Of a DNA stretch of 64,000 nt, positions 32,611 through 42,489 are shown piece after piece. This DNA comes from Hermetia illucens (taxonomy: Eukaryota > Arthropoda > Insecta > Diptera > Stratiomyidae). A program made the translations under genes and the position numbers. A model generated the notes under the pieces. It was not told where the DNA came from and ran no database searches. It worked only from the letters and a program-made list of their open reading frames with translations. The first letter of the stretch is position 1. Each line of letters starts with the position of its first letter. Location of the stretch: assembly GCF_905115235.1 (NCBI RefSeq), contig NC_051854.1:63975463-64039462 (forward strand), given 5' to 3'.

Positions 32611-33800
32611 ATATTATCAACATCAACGGCGCAACAACCGTTATCCGGTTTATGTCTGCCTAAGTAAGGAACTCCAGACATCCCGGTTTTGCGCCGAGGT
32701 CCACCAATTCGATATCCCCAAAAAGCTATCTGGCGTCCTGAGCTACACCATCGCTCCATCTCAGGCAGGGTCTGCCTCGTCTTCTTTTTCTTTTTCTACC
32801 ATAGATAATGCCCTTATAGACTTTCCGGGCTGGGTCATCCTCATCCATATGGATTAGGTGACCCGCCCATCGCAACGTGTTGAGCCAACCAAACGGTCTA
32901 TCGCTCATAGATTTCGTCGTTATGTATGCTACGGAACTGTCCACCTTCATGTAGGGGGTCAACAATTCTTCAGAAGATTCGTCTCTCCAACACGACCAAG
33001 AGTTCGCAATTTTTCTTTCTAAGAACCCAAGCCTCCGAGGAATACATGAGAACTGGCAAGATCATTGTCTTGTACAGTAAGAGCTTTGACCCTATGGTGA
33101 GACGTTTTAAGCGGAACAGTTTTTGTAAGCTGAAATAGGCTCTATTGACTGCCAACAACCGTGTGCGAATTTCATCGTCATAGCTGTTATCGGTTGTGAT
33201 TTCGACCCTAGATAGGCGAAATTTTCAACAGTCTCAAAGTTGCCCTATCTTCATTGTTTTCGTTTGACCAGTGCGATTCGATGTTGTTCGTTCTTTGATT
33301 TTTGGCGCTGACGTTGCCACCATGTACTCCGTTTTGCCTTCATTAATGTGCAGCCCAAGACCTCAAGCCACCTGCTCGATCTGGATGAAGGCAGTTTGTA
33401 CGTCTCGGGTTGATCTTCCCATAATGTCAATATCGCCAACGTAGAGCAATAGTTTGGTGGACTTGAAGAGGATGGTGTCTCTCGCACTTGCCTCAGCATC
33501 ACGATCAATTTTTCTAGGGCCAGGTTAAAGAGGATGCATGAGGTATTCCCTTGTCTTAGACTCAGGGATAACAACAATGTCTTAGACCGTTGTTGAAGTT
33601 GAATGGTATCGAGAATGATCCTGCTGCTTTTATCTGGCCTCACATATTGGTCAGGGGCAGCCTACTCAGTCTTATTAATTTCGCCGGGATACCGAATTCC
33701 CTTATGGCCGTGTACAGTTTTACCCTAGCTACGCTATCATAGGTGGCTGGATGAAAAGATGGTATAACTGATAGCCATATTCTAGCAGTTTTTCCATCGC
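32611..33800 (-). mobile_element. RTE-like LINE, copy E
   Basis: Minus strand; the 3' tail (attatcaacatcaac) is at about 32611-32625 and the 5'-truncated edge near 33800. It keeps thumb and C-terminal pieces (NYNFETV-like, CRPCLRWSDG-like near 32770) and RT pieces at 33643-33251. Many frameshifts. Flanks AAAAAATAAATA (left) and AAAAAATGAATG (right) may be a worn target duplication. Confidence 0.7.
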
Positions 33801-34669
33801 AAAAAATGAATGTACTACTTTTTAAAATACATAAACATGTTTATAACACAGACGCAGAGTTTCATCATAGTACCTACTTGTTTTCTTAACAAATAAAGCA
33901 TTTGAAAAATTTGAACGCGTCACGCCCCTTAAGCTTTCGAGAAAGAAAGCTGGAACTATCCTCGAGAATGCGCTAATTCGTTTAATTAGATTCAAAAATT
34001 TATTTGTATTGTTTGTATTGTTTTCAGAATTTGTAATATGTACTTTATTTTATTTCTTATTATGATCATAATACATATTACCTCTGATTTTCATTCGTTG
34101 CCCCACGACGAAAAGTTTTGCATTATTGCAGAAACCATGGTTATTTTCAAACGCGCCCGCAAGTCCTGAAGGAGCTTCATTGAAGAATAAGTGCATAAAT
34201 TTCGTTCCATTTCTAGAGAAGCAACAAATACTGTGATAGAATACGAAAGATAGTTGTCCACAATCTAAACGGCTTAGGTGTTACATTTAAGTCATTTTTC
34301 ATACGTAAACTATTCGGATACACCTGCATTTTTACCCAAAGACTCCCTTAGATACTTAAACGTTACTTTTTTTTTCGACTAAACTTAGGACTCCCTATTT
34401 CCGACTACTTGTGTATTTGTTTACTATGGTATAATCTAACTTGTCCCTTAGATCTGTCCGACGTTTTATATTGACTATTTCAAAGCTCAAATTATTCAAT
34501 GTCGTTGGTTGACCACTATGTCTACATAGACTCATATGTACATATAATACGAAGTCCTTAAAGTCAAGTAAGCAAGCATTAATGCAAACCAATTCAGTCT
34601 CATTAGGTAATTATAAAATTAAGAGCATGGGTCCATTCACTTTACCCATCAACTTTAAGTCCAATTACG
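33801..34669. other. AT-rich intergenic DNA
   Basis: Nothing recognised; AT-rich with poly-T runs. Confidence 0.4.
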
Positions 34670-35100
34670 AGCATGGCTATCTTAAATATCAAATTTCGAT
34701 TCACAACAGAAAGAAGTCAAAAGCGGAACTCCAAGAATAGGGAGCCAAGACCCCTGCGTGGACGCGGCACCGGCGTTCCTCCAGTCATCATGCCAAGAGT
34801 GTGTCCACCTCGTTGCATGCACCATGACAATTACAATAAGTCCAAGGGAGCGATAGCGTCACTTCCACGAGCAGCCAACCCTTCATTCCTGTTTACGGAG
34901 GGTGCGTGGACGTCAAGTAAAAGAAAAGAAATCACTCACAGTTAAGACCCTTCGACATGCAATCTCTTAAGAAAATGAGGCATTATACCGAGCATTGGTT
35001 ACGATACGCATTGCAAGCATATTTCGATGCTATACGTGTCCGGGTTTAGGCCAGGGTCCTCACCGTTGAGGACCAGCTGCTCGAGCCATATCAGAACCTT
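34670..35100 (+). promoter_or_regulatory. GC-richer region upstream of the bHLH gene
   Basis: This 430-bp stretch is less AT-rich than its surroundings and lies 5' of the Notch-response module. It holds an N-box-like CACGAG (about 34876) and an E-box CAGCTG at 35074-35079. A 90-codon frame (34675-34945) starts MAILNIKFRF but is Arg/Pro-rich without a domain. I read the stretch as enhancer DNA rather than a gene. Confidence 0.3.
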
Positions 35101-35102
35101 TG

Positions 35103-35152
35103 GCAGGTGGGCACGGTAGTGTGAGAAACTGAGTCCGAAAGTGTTTCCCACG
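35103..35152 (+). promoter_or_regulatory. SPS+A Notch/proneural response module
   Basis: GCAGGTG proneural E-box at 35103-35109, TGTGAGAA at 35120-35127 and TTCCCACG at 35145-35152 form an inverted Su(H) pair with a 17-bp spacer. The spacer contains the hexamer GAAAGT at 35137-35142, described within Drosophila E(spl) paired sites. It lies about 110 bp upstream of a TATA box and 258 bp upstream of the ATG at 35410. Strong evidence that the gene downstream is a direct Notch target. Confidence 0.88.
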
Positions 35153-35259
35153 GTTCCGTTTGAATAGGGGCCTCCGAAATCCTTACAGAAGTCGCATATT
35201 ATATGAAGACGTGGAGATCAAGATACTGTAAACAAACGGAGGGAAAGGGAAGGGATCAG

Positions 35260-35267
35260 TATAAATA
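35260..35267 (+). promoter_or_regulatory. TATA box of the mgamma-like gene
   Basis: TATAAATA, 150 bp before the ATG at 35410. An initiator-like TTAGTTC about 30 bp further (35287-35293) gives a likely start near 35289 and a 5' UTR of about 120 nt. Confidence 0.7.
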
Positions 35268-35409
35268 TCAAATCCCGAAGATACCTTTAGTTCACTTTGA
35301 GTTAACATTCCGAATAAGAAACATTGGATTTCGTGTTTAGTTTTTCGTTTTGGATATTTTTGATTTCTTGTTTCTGATAAAGTTTGAGGAATTAATTGGA
35401 TACATCACG

Positions 35410-36018
35410 ATGGCTTCGATCAATATGGAAATGTCGAAAACATACCAATATCGGAAAGTAATGAAGCCAATGTTGGAGAGAAAGCGCCGCGCGAGAATTA
35501 ATAAGTGTTTGGACGAGCTTAAGGATTTGATGGTCGCCGCGCTAGAATCAGAAGGAGAACATGTGACGAGACTGGAAAAGGCAGATATCCTAGAATTAAC
35601 AGTAACACATCTACAAAAGCTAAAGAACCAACGGAAACTCACCGGCGGCAACTCAACAATGACTCGCGCAGAAGGATTTCGATCAGGATATATCTATGCA
35701 GCAAACGAAGTCTCACAGACGTTGTCGCGAATTCCGGGAGACTACGTTAATCTCGGAACGCAAGTTATGGGACATTTACGCCAACGATTAAATCAAATTC
35801 AGCCGCCTCCAATGAAAGTTACCCCACTGACCCCGCTGACAAATCCACTATCGATTCAGTGCGGAAGCTACCCTGGTTCCTATTCGGTCCCATTATCCCC
35901 GATTTCATCAAGGTCGAGTGCACTTGATAGTCCTTCAAGCGAACCACCCTCTACAAAACATACAGAACTTCGATGTTTCGTTCCTGAGCCAGAAGAAAAC
36001 GTCTGGCGTCCTTGGTGA
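35410..36018 (+). CDS. E(spl)mgamma-like: E(spl) bHLH-Orange repressor, mgamma-like
   Basis: A nuclear transcriptional repressor of the Hairy/E(spl) class, normally switched on by Notch to block neural fate. It is a 202-residue protein from ATG 35410 ([16 protein letters not shown]), chosen because it has a good translation context and matches E(spl) N-termini; the frame is open 20 codons further up without an ATG. The basic region [13 protein letters not shown] carries the proline typical of the class. Helix-loop-helix runs to about residue 72 with [20 protein letters not shown], which resembles Drosophila mgamma closely. The Orange domain is about residues 93-135 ([20 protein letters not shown]), and the Groucho-binding WRPW is the exact C-terminus. 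Intronless, as usual for the family. It has its own SPS+A module, TATA box and 3' UTR boxes. The mgamma versus mbeta assignment rests on recall of the fly proteins. Confidence 0.95.
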   Translation: MASINMEMSKTYQYRKVMKPMLERKRRARINKCLDELKDLMVAALESEGEHVTRLEKADILELTVTHLQKLKNQRKLTGGNSTMTRAEGFRSGYIYAANEVSQTLSRIPGDYVNLGTQVMGHLRQRLNQIQPPPMKVTPLTPLTNPLSIQCGSYPGSYSVPLSPISSRSSALDSPSSEPPSTKHTELRCFVPEPEENVWRPW

Positions 36019-36063
36019 AAAATGTTGTATTTAGTTGTTTTAAAATGGATCTCATTAAGACAT

Positions 36064-36300
36064 TGTGATTTGAATCTATAGTTAATTGTGTCTTAAATAT
36101 CTCAGGGATAACAACAATATCCAAGAGCTTCCTAGATGGTATTTTATTTTCTCCAAAAGCTTTAATTATGTATTTCCAAATGTTTGTGATAAAAAGTTGT
36201 TGGCATTAAGTTTTGTTGACCGAATATCTGTTAAGTCCTTGAAAAATTCAATTGATGTACAATTGTTGTAACGATTAATCGTATTTTTGTAACAGCTTTA
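36064..36300 (+). promoter_or_regulatory. 3' UTR Brd boxes and K boxes of the mgamma-like gene
   Basis: Two Brd boxes AGCTTTA (36158-36164 and 36294-36300) and two K boxes TGTGAT (36064-36069 and 36185-36190) lie within 300 bp of the stop. In Drosophila E(spl)-complex mRNAs these are microRNA-type negative regulatory elements. No GY box (GTCTTCC) is seen. No canonical AATAAA is evident before about 36340. Confidence 0.8.
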
Positions 36301-36473
36301 TTAGAAGTAACGTTTACGTTTTAGAAAATATACAAAAATCCAATATACATGACGAATCCTTTTATTGAATTTCGGTTGTCCACTTGGGTTTGTTAGAAAA
36401 TTCGCTCACTGAACACTCGGTTGTGGTCCAAATACAAAAATTGGAAAATGAACTTGTTCACTATCTGATAAGG

Positions 36474-36506
36474 CAAAGTTTGTCAAAATTTAAACTTCAA
36501 AACGCT
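36474..36506 (+). promoter_or_regulatory. Conserved upstream element of Vha26-like gene 1
   Basis: CAAAGTTTG, 4 nt, AATTTAAACTTCAAAA at 63-95 bp before the ATG. A matching block occurs at the same distance before the second Vha26-like gene (40927-40959), while the rest of the two upstream regions has diverged. Likely a shared promoter element of the duplicated genes; function not shown. Confidence 0.5.
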
Positions 36507-36568
36507 GCATTTCAAATCGCCAGTTCCTTTCAGGTATTTAAATTATTTCGTAATTTATAATCCTAAAA

Positions 36569-37249
36569 ATGGCTGTGAGTGATTGTGAAGTAAAGAAGCA
36601 AATTAACTATATGGTAGCCTTCATTGAACAAGAAGCAAGTGAAAAGATTGAGGAGCTCGAGATTAAAGCCGAGGAGGAATTCAATATTGAGAAAGGACGA
36701 ATTGTTCAAAGCGAACGTCTAAAAATTAACGATTACTACGCAAAAAAGGAAAAAACTGTTGATACTCGAAAGAGGCTTCAATATATGAACAGGCTAAATA
36801 ATGGTCGAATTGCGTTGCTGTCGGGACGTCAGGAGCTTTTGAAGTCTGTAATTGAAGAGGCACGTCAACGAATGCGAGAAATGACCCACATAAAGAAAAC
36901 TTACGGAAAAATTTTAAAGAATTTGATCTTAGAAAGTTTTTATCAAACTATGGAACCGCATGTATTGCTTCGGTGTCGTGAGGTAGATGTACCATTGGTA
37001 GAATGCGTCCTGCCAAATGCTGTCCGCAAATATACCGAAAAAACTCATACCGAACTGACCGTGGAAATTGATAAAGCTTTGTACTTATCCCCGTACAGTT
37101 CCGGAGGGGTGGAAATATCAGATATGCATAAAAAGATTAAAGTTGATAATACTTTAGATTCGAGGTTAAATCTCATTTGTGAGAAACTGGAACCTCAAAT
37201 ACGAGTTGCTCTGTTCGGCAAGAATCCTAACAGAAGGTTTGAAATTTGA
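36569..37249 (+). CDS. Vha26-like: V-ATPase subunit E (Vha26) paralogue 1, intronless
   Basis: A peripheral-stalk subunit E of the vacuolar H+-ATPase, linking the V1 ATP-hydrolysing head to the membrane sector. 226 residues, the same length as Drosophila Vha26. The N-terminal helical stalk holds the family signature FIEQEASEKIEELE and AEEEFNIEKGRIV. The C-terminal domain has MEPHVLLRCREVDVPLV, SSGGVEI, KVDNTLDSRL and ALFGKNPNRRFEI. All hallmarks are present, but the middle (residues 60-115) departs strongly from the canonical fly protein. It has no introns and sits among E(spl) genes, so it is most likely a retrocopy that became a gene. AATAAA at 37279-37284 supplies a poly(A) signal. It is 75% identical to the copy at 41.0 kb. 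Confidence 0.93.
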   Translation: MAVSDCEVKKQINYMVAFIEQEASEKIEELEIKAEEEFNIEKGRIVQSERLKINDYYAKKEKTVDTRKRLQYMNRLNNGRIALLSGRQELLKSVIEEARQRMREMTHIKKTYGKILKNLILESFYQTMEPHVLLRCREVDVPLVECVLPNAVRKYTEKTHTELTVEIDKALYLSPYSSGGVEISDMHKKIKVDNTLDSRLNLICEKLEPQIRVALFGKNPNRRFEI

Positions 37250-37517
37250 AATTTGTAAAATATTAAATATCAAATACAAATAAAGTAATAATTATTGCAA
37301 AAAGCTGTATGTAAATCGCTTTCTCGATTATTAATTTGTTAATAATATCCACCAAACGTCACTCTGAGAAATCGTAATGTAGGGTATTTTACGCCTGAGA
37401 TATCATATGCTGACTCCATTTGGACCGCCGCACTCCATCGCTTTACCCTTTCGTTTTATACCCCACAAACCTATATTCGGTTAAAAAAATTTTGCACCCA
37501 TTTTTACTTACTTAAAT

Positions 37518-39243
37518 CCAACGTGCTTCCTTTTTCCGCCTGTGAAGTCGCTTCTCCGCTCGACGGAGTTCGTGATAAGTCTCTGCGCTCTCCTCATGTA
37601 GGGGACCAAAAATTCATCGGAGGATTTTTCTCTCGAAAGCGGCCAAGGCTTCGCAATTTTTCTTGCTAAGAACACAAGTCTCCGAGGAATACATGAGGAC
37701 TGGCAAGATCAGTGTCTTGTACAGTAAGAGCTTTGACCCTATGGTGAGACGTTTCGAGCGGAACAGTTTTTGCAGAAGTAGGCACTGTTGGCTGTCAACA
37801 ACCGTGCGCGGATTTCATCATCGTAGCTGTTATCGGTTGTGATTTTCGACCCTAGATAGGAGAAATTATCAACGGTCTCAAAGTTGTAGTCTCCTATCTT
37901 TATTCTTCCCGTTTGACCAGTGCGATTTGATGTTGTTGGTTGGTTGGTTTTCGGTAATGACGTCGCAACCATATATTTTGTTTTGCCTTCGTTGATGTGC
38001 AGTCCAAGATCTCGTGCCAATCACCGCCTGACAGTATTTTTCCATCGTCTTCAGTTGGCAGGACCTCCAAGTCGCCGATGTTGTGGTTGTTATATCAACC
38101 CAATATATATTCAACCCATCGCTCCAATATGCCCATTCTGTCTGCAATCACATTTCCCTCTTTGTCTCAGCTGGATGAGCATCGAGGTGTGTAAGGCTTC
38201 ATCCTGCGGGTTCGTTGGTAAAACGCGGCTGGTGCGGATGCTTCTTGTACTTCTCGAGTTCACAGACTTGTTGGTTCTCTGGGGCTTCTTTTTCCGAAGT
38301 CGCTTCTCCACTCGACGGAGTTCATGATAAATCGTGCCCGTGTTCTTTAAAAATGCAACATTACTCGGTAGGCAGCATTCTTCCGTTCTGTCGCTAGCTT
38401 ACATTCATCGCTAAACCAGCCGTTCCGAATCTTTTTGCGGCTGGGGCCAAATATGTTTGTGGCCGTATTTATGATATCGTTCTTCAGGTGATTATGAAGA
38501 TCATTTGTTGATGCTTCATCTCTGTGGACTGCAGTTATTGCGGCATCCATTTCCCTCTTATAGCTGTTGCGGAGAGCTGTGTTGTGGATGGCTTCAGTGT
38601 TAACTGTCACCTGATTGTCAGAGGGGATTCTGGGTGGTCTTTTTATTCAGGCTCGGAACACCATGCCAACGAGATAGTGATCCGAGTCTATATTGGCCCC
38701 CTATGTGTTCTGACATTCAAGACTGAGAGGTAATAGCGTTCGACCCGCACGTGGTCAATTTGCTTGAAAGTGGTCCCATCTGGAGAGGCCTACGTTTGTT
38801 TGTGGACCGCTTTCCGCGCAAACCAGGTACTTCCAACAACCTTTTCGCGTGAATGATCCACAGTCCGTTATCATTTGTATTTTGATGTAAGCTCTGGGAG
38901 TCGACGTATCGCCTGAATACAAGCTCCGTCCCTACTTGGCTGTTAAAATCCCAAAATATAATTTTGATATCATATCTGGAATAGGCTTCGAGGGTTCCTT
39001 CTACTGCCTCGTAGAAGGTATCCTTCTCCGACTCTGCAGTCTCCTCTGTAGGGGCGTGAATGTTGATGAGGCTTATGTTTCGAAATTTGCCTCGGTAGCG
39101 GAGAGTGCATAGCCATTCGCCTATGTTTTCAAAGCCGATAAAAGCAGGTTTCATTTTTTGGCTGACTAAGGAACCTACTCCGAGCACATGGTTTACTGGA
39201 TGGCCGCTATAATATATAGTGTAGCGACTCTTCTCCAGGAAAC
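37518..39243 (-). mobile_element. RTE-like LINE, copy F (rearranged)
   Basis: Minus-strand pieces are out of natural order. The endonuclease-RT linker is at 37518-37595, thumb and tail pieces at 37596-38020 (GRIKIGDYNFETVDNFSYLG), then at 38016-38610 linker and RT start, and the endonuclease N-terminus at 39243-38717 (SRYTIYYSGHPVNHVLGVG, INIHAPTEETAESE). The RT core is missing. The 5' edge abuts a mariner-type transposase fragment at 39244, into which the LINE inserted or with which it recombined. It separates the two Vha26-like genes. Confidence 0.7.
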
Positions 39244-39480
39244 CACCAGCCCAAAACCACATCAAACAGTACATTTTTGGGGATGTAATGATTTTTCCCT
39301 GTTTCTGACACTACTCGAGAGTTTTCTGCTCCCCAGATGAGATAATTTTGTTTGTTGACAAATCCGTCCAATATACAATGCGCTTCATCTCTAAAGATGA
39401 TTTTATGCGTAAAACCAGCATCATCTTCAAATAATCAATTCACGCTGGATAATGATCTATTAGCTTCAACTCTTGTGTTA
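39244..39480 (-). pseudogene. Tc/mariner-type transposase fragment
   Basis: The minus strand reads HKIIFRDEAHCILDGF, VNKQNYLIWGAEN and NVLFDVVLGWW, the DEAHF...VNKQN...W core of a Tc3/mariner-like DDE transposase. It is truncated at 39243 by RTE copy F; upstream parts are barely recognisable to about 39.6 kb. Confidence 0.65.
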
Positions 39481-39599
39481 ATTGAATTTTTTATGAAGGC
39501 GAATACAAATCCTTATGTAAAAAGTTGAAAATGCTCAACAGCGCGATGCAATATCTCCTAAAGTTGTTCGTTTCATACACGGAGTTTTAAAATTTGGAA

Positions 39600-40284
39600 A
39601 AGTAATTACGGTCCAAACACTAGGAAAAATTATGATAAACGGATTTGAGAGAAAGGATCTCCCCTTCTCATCTCCGTTTAGCCATTAATGTACCTTCACT
39701 TTGATGAGCCATAAGATTTAAAGGGGTAGTTATCGCCGCTAGAAAAAGGGAGCCTTTTTTCTTCTTCTACAATCCCCTCCCCATCCTGTCTCTCTCTCGA
39801 CATGCGCTTGAAAATTCAAACTTAGCCACTTTTTAAGAAAGATGAGCTCTACGAGTTTTGATCAAGTTTGAAGAGGAGGTATTTTTCCCTTCCATAAACT
39901 TTCCACCCCCTCCGGGTTGAAAATACAGGTTTAAAATATTATGAAACGAGGCGCAAAACGCCCATTCACGGCACAATGCGTTGCACAAACGTTTCTGTTG
40001 CCCAAAACATTCCAAATATGTTTGAAATTCATCGTACATTGGCACAACTCATCAAACACGCCCATACACTGACAAATTATTTCGCAACAGCCTACTTTGC
40101 GAAATTTGTTTGATATTGTATGAACCCTATTAAGGATCGGCCAATTTCATAATAAGTTCTAATACTTTTCAGGCGTTGTTCTATTGTGTAAATATCTAGG
40201 GTTAAAACTGTACATCTGTCCACTTGACAAATGTCAAAGATGTCACAAAAACAGTGGCGTTTAGGAATTATTCACTATTGACAT
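39600..40284. other. Intergenic DNA
   Basis: No gene recognised. Contains a pyrimidine-rich stretch near 39770 and no clear repeat boundaries. Confidence 0.35.
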
Positions 40285-40662
40285 CTTGCCCTTACTTTTG
40301 AAAGACCCCCTTGGCCTCGCATTCTGCAAAGTGCTTCACACCCTCCTCTTCAAGTTGTGTATTTTGACTCCTTACGCGAGCATTTTGCAATTTACGTCCA
40401 AACTAATGTCAGTTTCGAGAAATACTAATCAAGACCTTTCATTTGATATGCCACATAACCACATTCGGTAAAAAAAAATGTATGCGGAGACCCGCTTTAA
40501 ACTCCTCGTTAATTTTTGACATTCACTGCATGCAAGGGGTTTCATAGTTTCCATATGTCTGCCAAATTTGGGGTGAATCAGTTTAGCCGTTTTGGAAAAA
40601 AGTGCATGAGTGCAATGAGTCGGCTTTAATAAGGTTTTGCTTTAGACAAAACTTTAAAAAAT
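40285..40662 (-). repeat. AAGGTTTT-family repeat fragment
   Basis: An inverted copy: 'gacctttcatttgatatgcc', 'ggggtgaatcagtttagccg' and, at the right end, the head AATAAGGTTTTGCTTTAGAC followed by AAAACTTTAA. The downstream half is missing. Confidence 0.55.
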
Positions 40663-40926
40663 CGCTTGTAACCTCTTGCCAGTTGACCTTCACCTCCATC
40701 CGATAATCAGAAACTCTATAGAGTCCTCAGATAAAACGAATGTGTAGATCAATACGCCAGGCAACTGCTAGGGGTATCGAATTGATGAGAGTGAACAACA
40801 TGAAGAGGAGCAACATTGTAGTGGTGAAACCAAGTTTGTTAGCGTTGAATTAATTTACTCACTAAAGAGTAACTAAATATTCGATTATACAACTCTTTAA
40901 TTAATTGTGGGGCATATCGAATAAAA

Positions 40927-40959
40927 CAAAGTTTGCTAAATGATAAACTTCAAAAAGCT
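40927..40959 (+). promoter_or_regulatory. Conserved upstream element of Vha26-like gene 2
   Basis: CAAAGTTTGCTAAATGATAA followed by ACTTCAAAAAGC, 59-91 bp before the ATG. It is the counterpart of 36474-36506. Retained position and sequence in otherwise diverged upstream DNA show that the duplication included the promoter and suggest the element is used. Confidence 0.5.
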
Positions 40960-41017
40960 TTCTATCTTCTAGGCTGTCTCTATTAAGTTTTTGAGTTTCT
41001 TTACAACTATCTCGACA

Positions 41018-41698
41018 ATGGCGATGAATGACTATGAAGTACAAAAGCAAATAAACCATATGATTGCATTCATTGAACAAGAAGCAAAAGAAAAGATCGA
41101 GGAGCTGGATGCTAAAGCTGAAGAGGAGTTCAACATTGAAAAAGGACGAATTATCCACAGCGAACGTCTCAAAATTATTGAGTACTATACAAAAAAAGAG
41201 AAAGCTATTGAGGCCCAAAAGAGAACTCAGTGCATGAACAAAATGAATAATGATCGAATTGCTTTTTTGACAGAACGACAGGAACTTTTGAATTCTCTAA
41301 TCGAAGAAACACGTCAACGAGTCAATGAGATGACCCACAATGAGAAAACGTATACAAAAATTCTTAAGAATCTCATTTTAGAGGCATTCTATCAAACGAT
41401 GGAACCACAAGTATTAGTTCGATGTCGCGAAGTAGACGTGCCATTAGTGCAACATGTTATGCCAAACGCTGTTCGCAAATATACCGAAAGAACTGAAACT
41501 GAATTAACTGCAGAAATTGATACAGCAATGTACTTACCCCCGTACTGTTCTGGGGGTGTTGAGGTGGTAGACGTTCACAAAAAACTGAAAGTGGACAATA
41601 CATTAGATTCAAGATTAGACCGTATTTGTAAGAAGCTAGAGCCTCAAATTCGAGTGGCTTTATTTGGTAAAAATCCCAATAGAAGGTATGAAATTTGA
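41018..41698 (+). CDS. Vha26-like: V-ATPase subunit E (Vha26) paralogue 2, intronless
   Basis: A second subunit E gene, 226 residues from ATG 41018 (MAMNDYEVQKQINHM). This start gives the same length and N-terminus as paralogue 1. All family landmarks are kept: FIEQEAKEKIEEL, AEEEFNIEKGRII, VLVRCREVDVPLV, CSGGVEV, KVDNTLDSRL, ALFGKNPNRRYEI. By direct count, 56 of 226 positions differ from paralogue 1 (75% identity). The differences concentrate in the stalk middle, and the C-terminal 40 residues are nearly unchanged, a pattern of purifying selection. Intronless; AATAAA at 41728-41733 and again at 41748-41753. Retained open frames in both copies argue that both are functional, perhaps with tissue-restricted roles. 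Confidence 0.93.
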   Translation: MAMNDYEVQKQINHMIAFIEQEAKEKIEELDAKAEEEFNIEKGRIIHSERLKIIEYYTKKEKAIEAQKRTQCMNKMNNDRIAFLTERQELLNSLIEETRQRVNEMTHNEKTYTKILKNLILEAFYQTMEPQVLVRCREVDVPLVQHVMPNAVRKYTERTETELTAEIDTAMYLPPYCSGGVEVVDVHKKLKVDNTLDSRLDRICKKLEPQIRVALFGKNPNRRYEI

Positions 41699-41759
41699 GC
41701 ATCCTAAAAGTAGTGCCTTCAAATGTAAATAAATTATAACTGTTGAAAATAAACGGAAA

Positions 41760-42485
41760 AAATTAAAATTTTGCTTAATCGTGCTGGTAACTACATCATC
41801 AAAATTCTATTGCTCAACGTCAATGATTACTATTTCAGGGCATCAATGCAGGAGTCAGTAACCATTAAATACTCTTAATTATTTGATTTTACGGCATATA
41901 ATGTCTATAATCGCAGTCTCCTTCATGTCGGCTGACTCAGGGAAAAATGTCCTCGTTAAAGCAAAGGAAGCGTAATTTTACTTTAGGCCGATTCGACTGC
42001 ATGACCAACACAATGAAAGCGGAGCCAAATCGATGAACCAATGATCGAAAATGTTCACAATCAAAACGTTTAAAAATGGAAACGAAAGACAAATCCAGAA
42101 ATCCTGAATACTTAACAAAATGCTAATTTTCAAATAGGAACTTTGATTCTGGAAAACCTAACTAGTATAGTTATTGAAAAGGAAGAAAGAACGGCGAGTG
42201 AGCATAATATTAAAAAAATAATTGCCGCCTTACTTGGCATGTAGATAGAATTTATTAACTTGATATCAACTACTCAAGAAGCAAGCAAGTGATGAAATAA
42301 TGGAATTAATGACCAGGCGTTGCGAGAAAATGTGATAAAAAGTGGTTGACAGTAGACGAGTCAAGTGAGATCGTGTAAGAAAAGTAAACCCTTAAATGTG
42401 TAAAAAAACTCACATAGTGCGTTATATGATTGCCGATATCCTCTAAGCATGGCACAGCGCGCCAGCCACACCCACGCCGAAATAT
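41760..42485. other. AT-rich intergenic DNA
   Basis: Nothing recognised downstream of the second Vha26-like gene. Confidence 0.4.
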
Positions 42486-42489
42486 ATAT

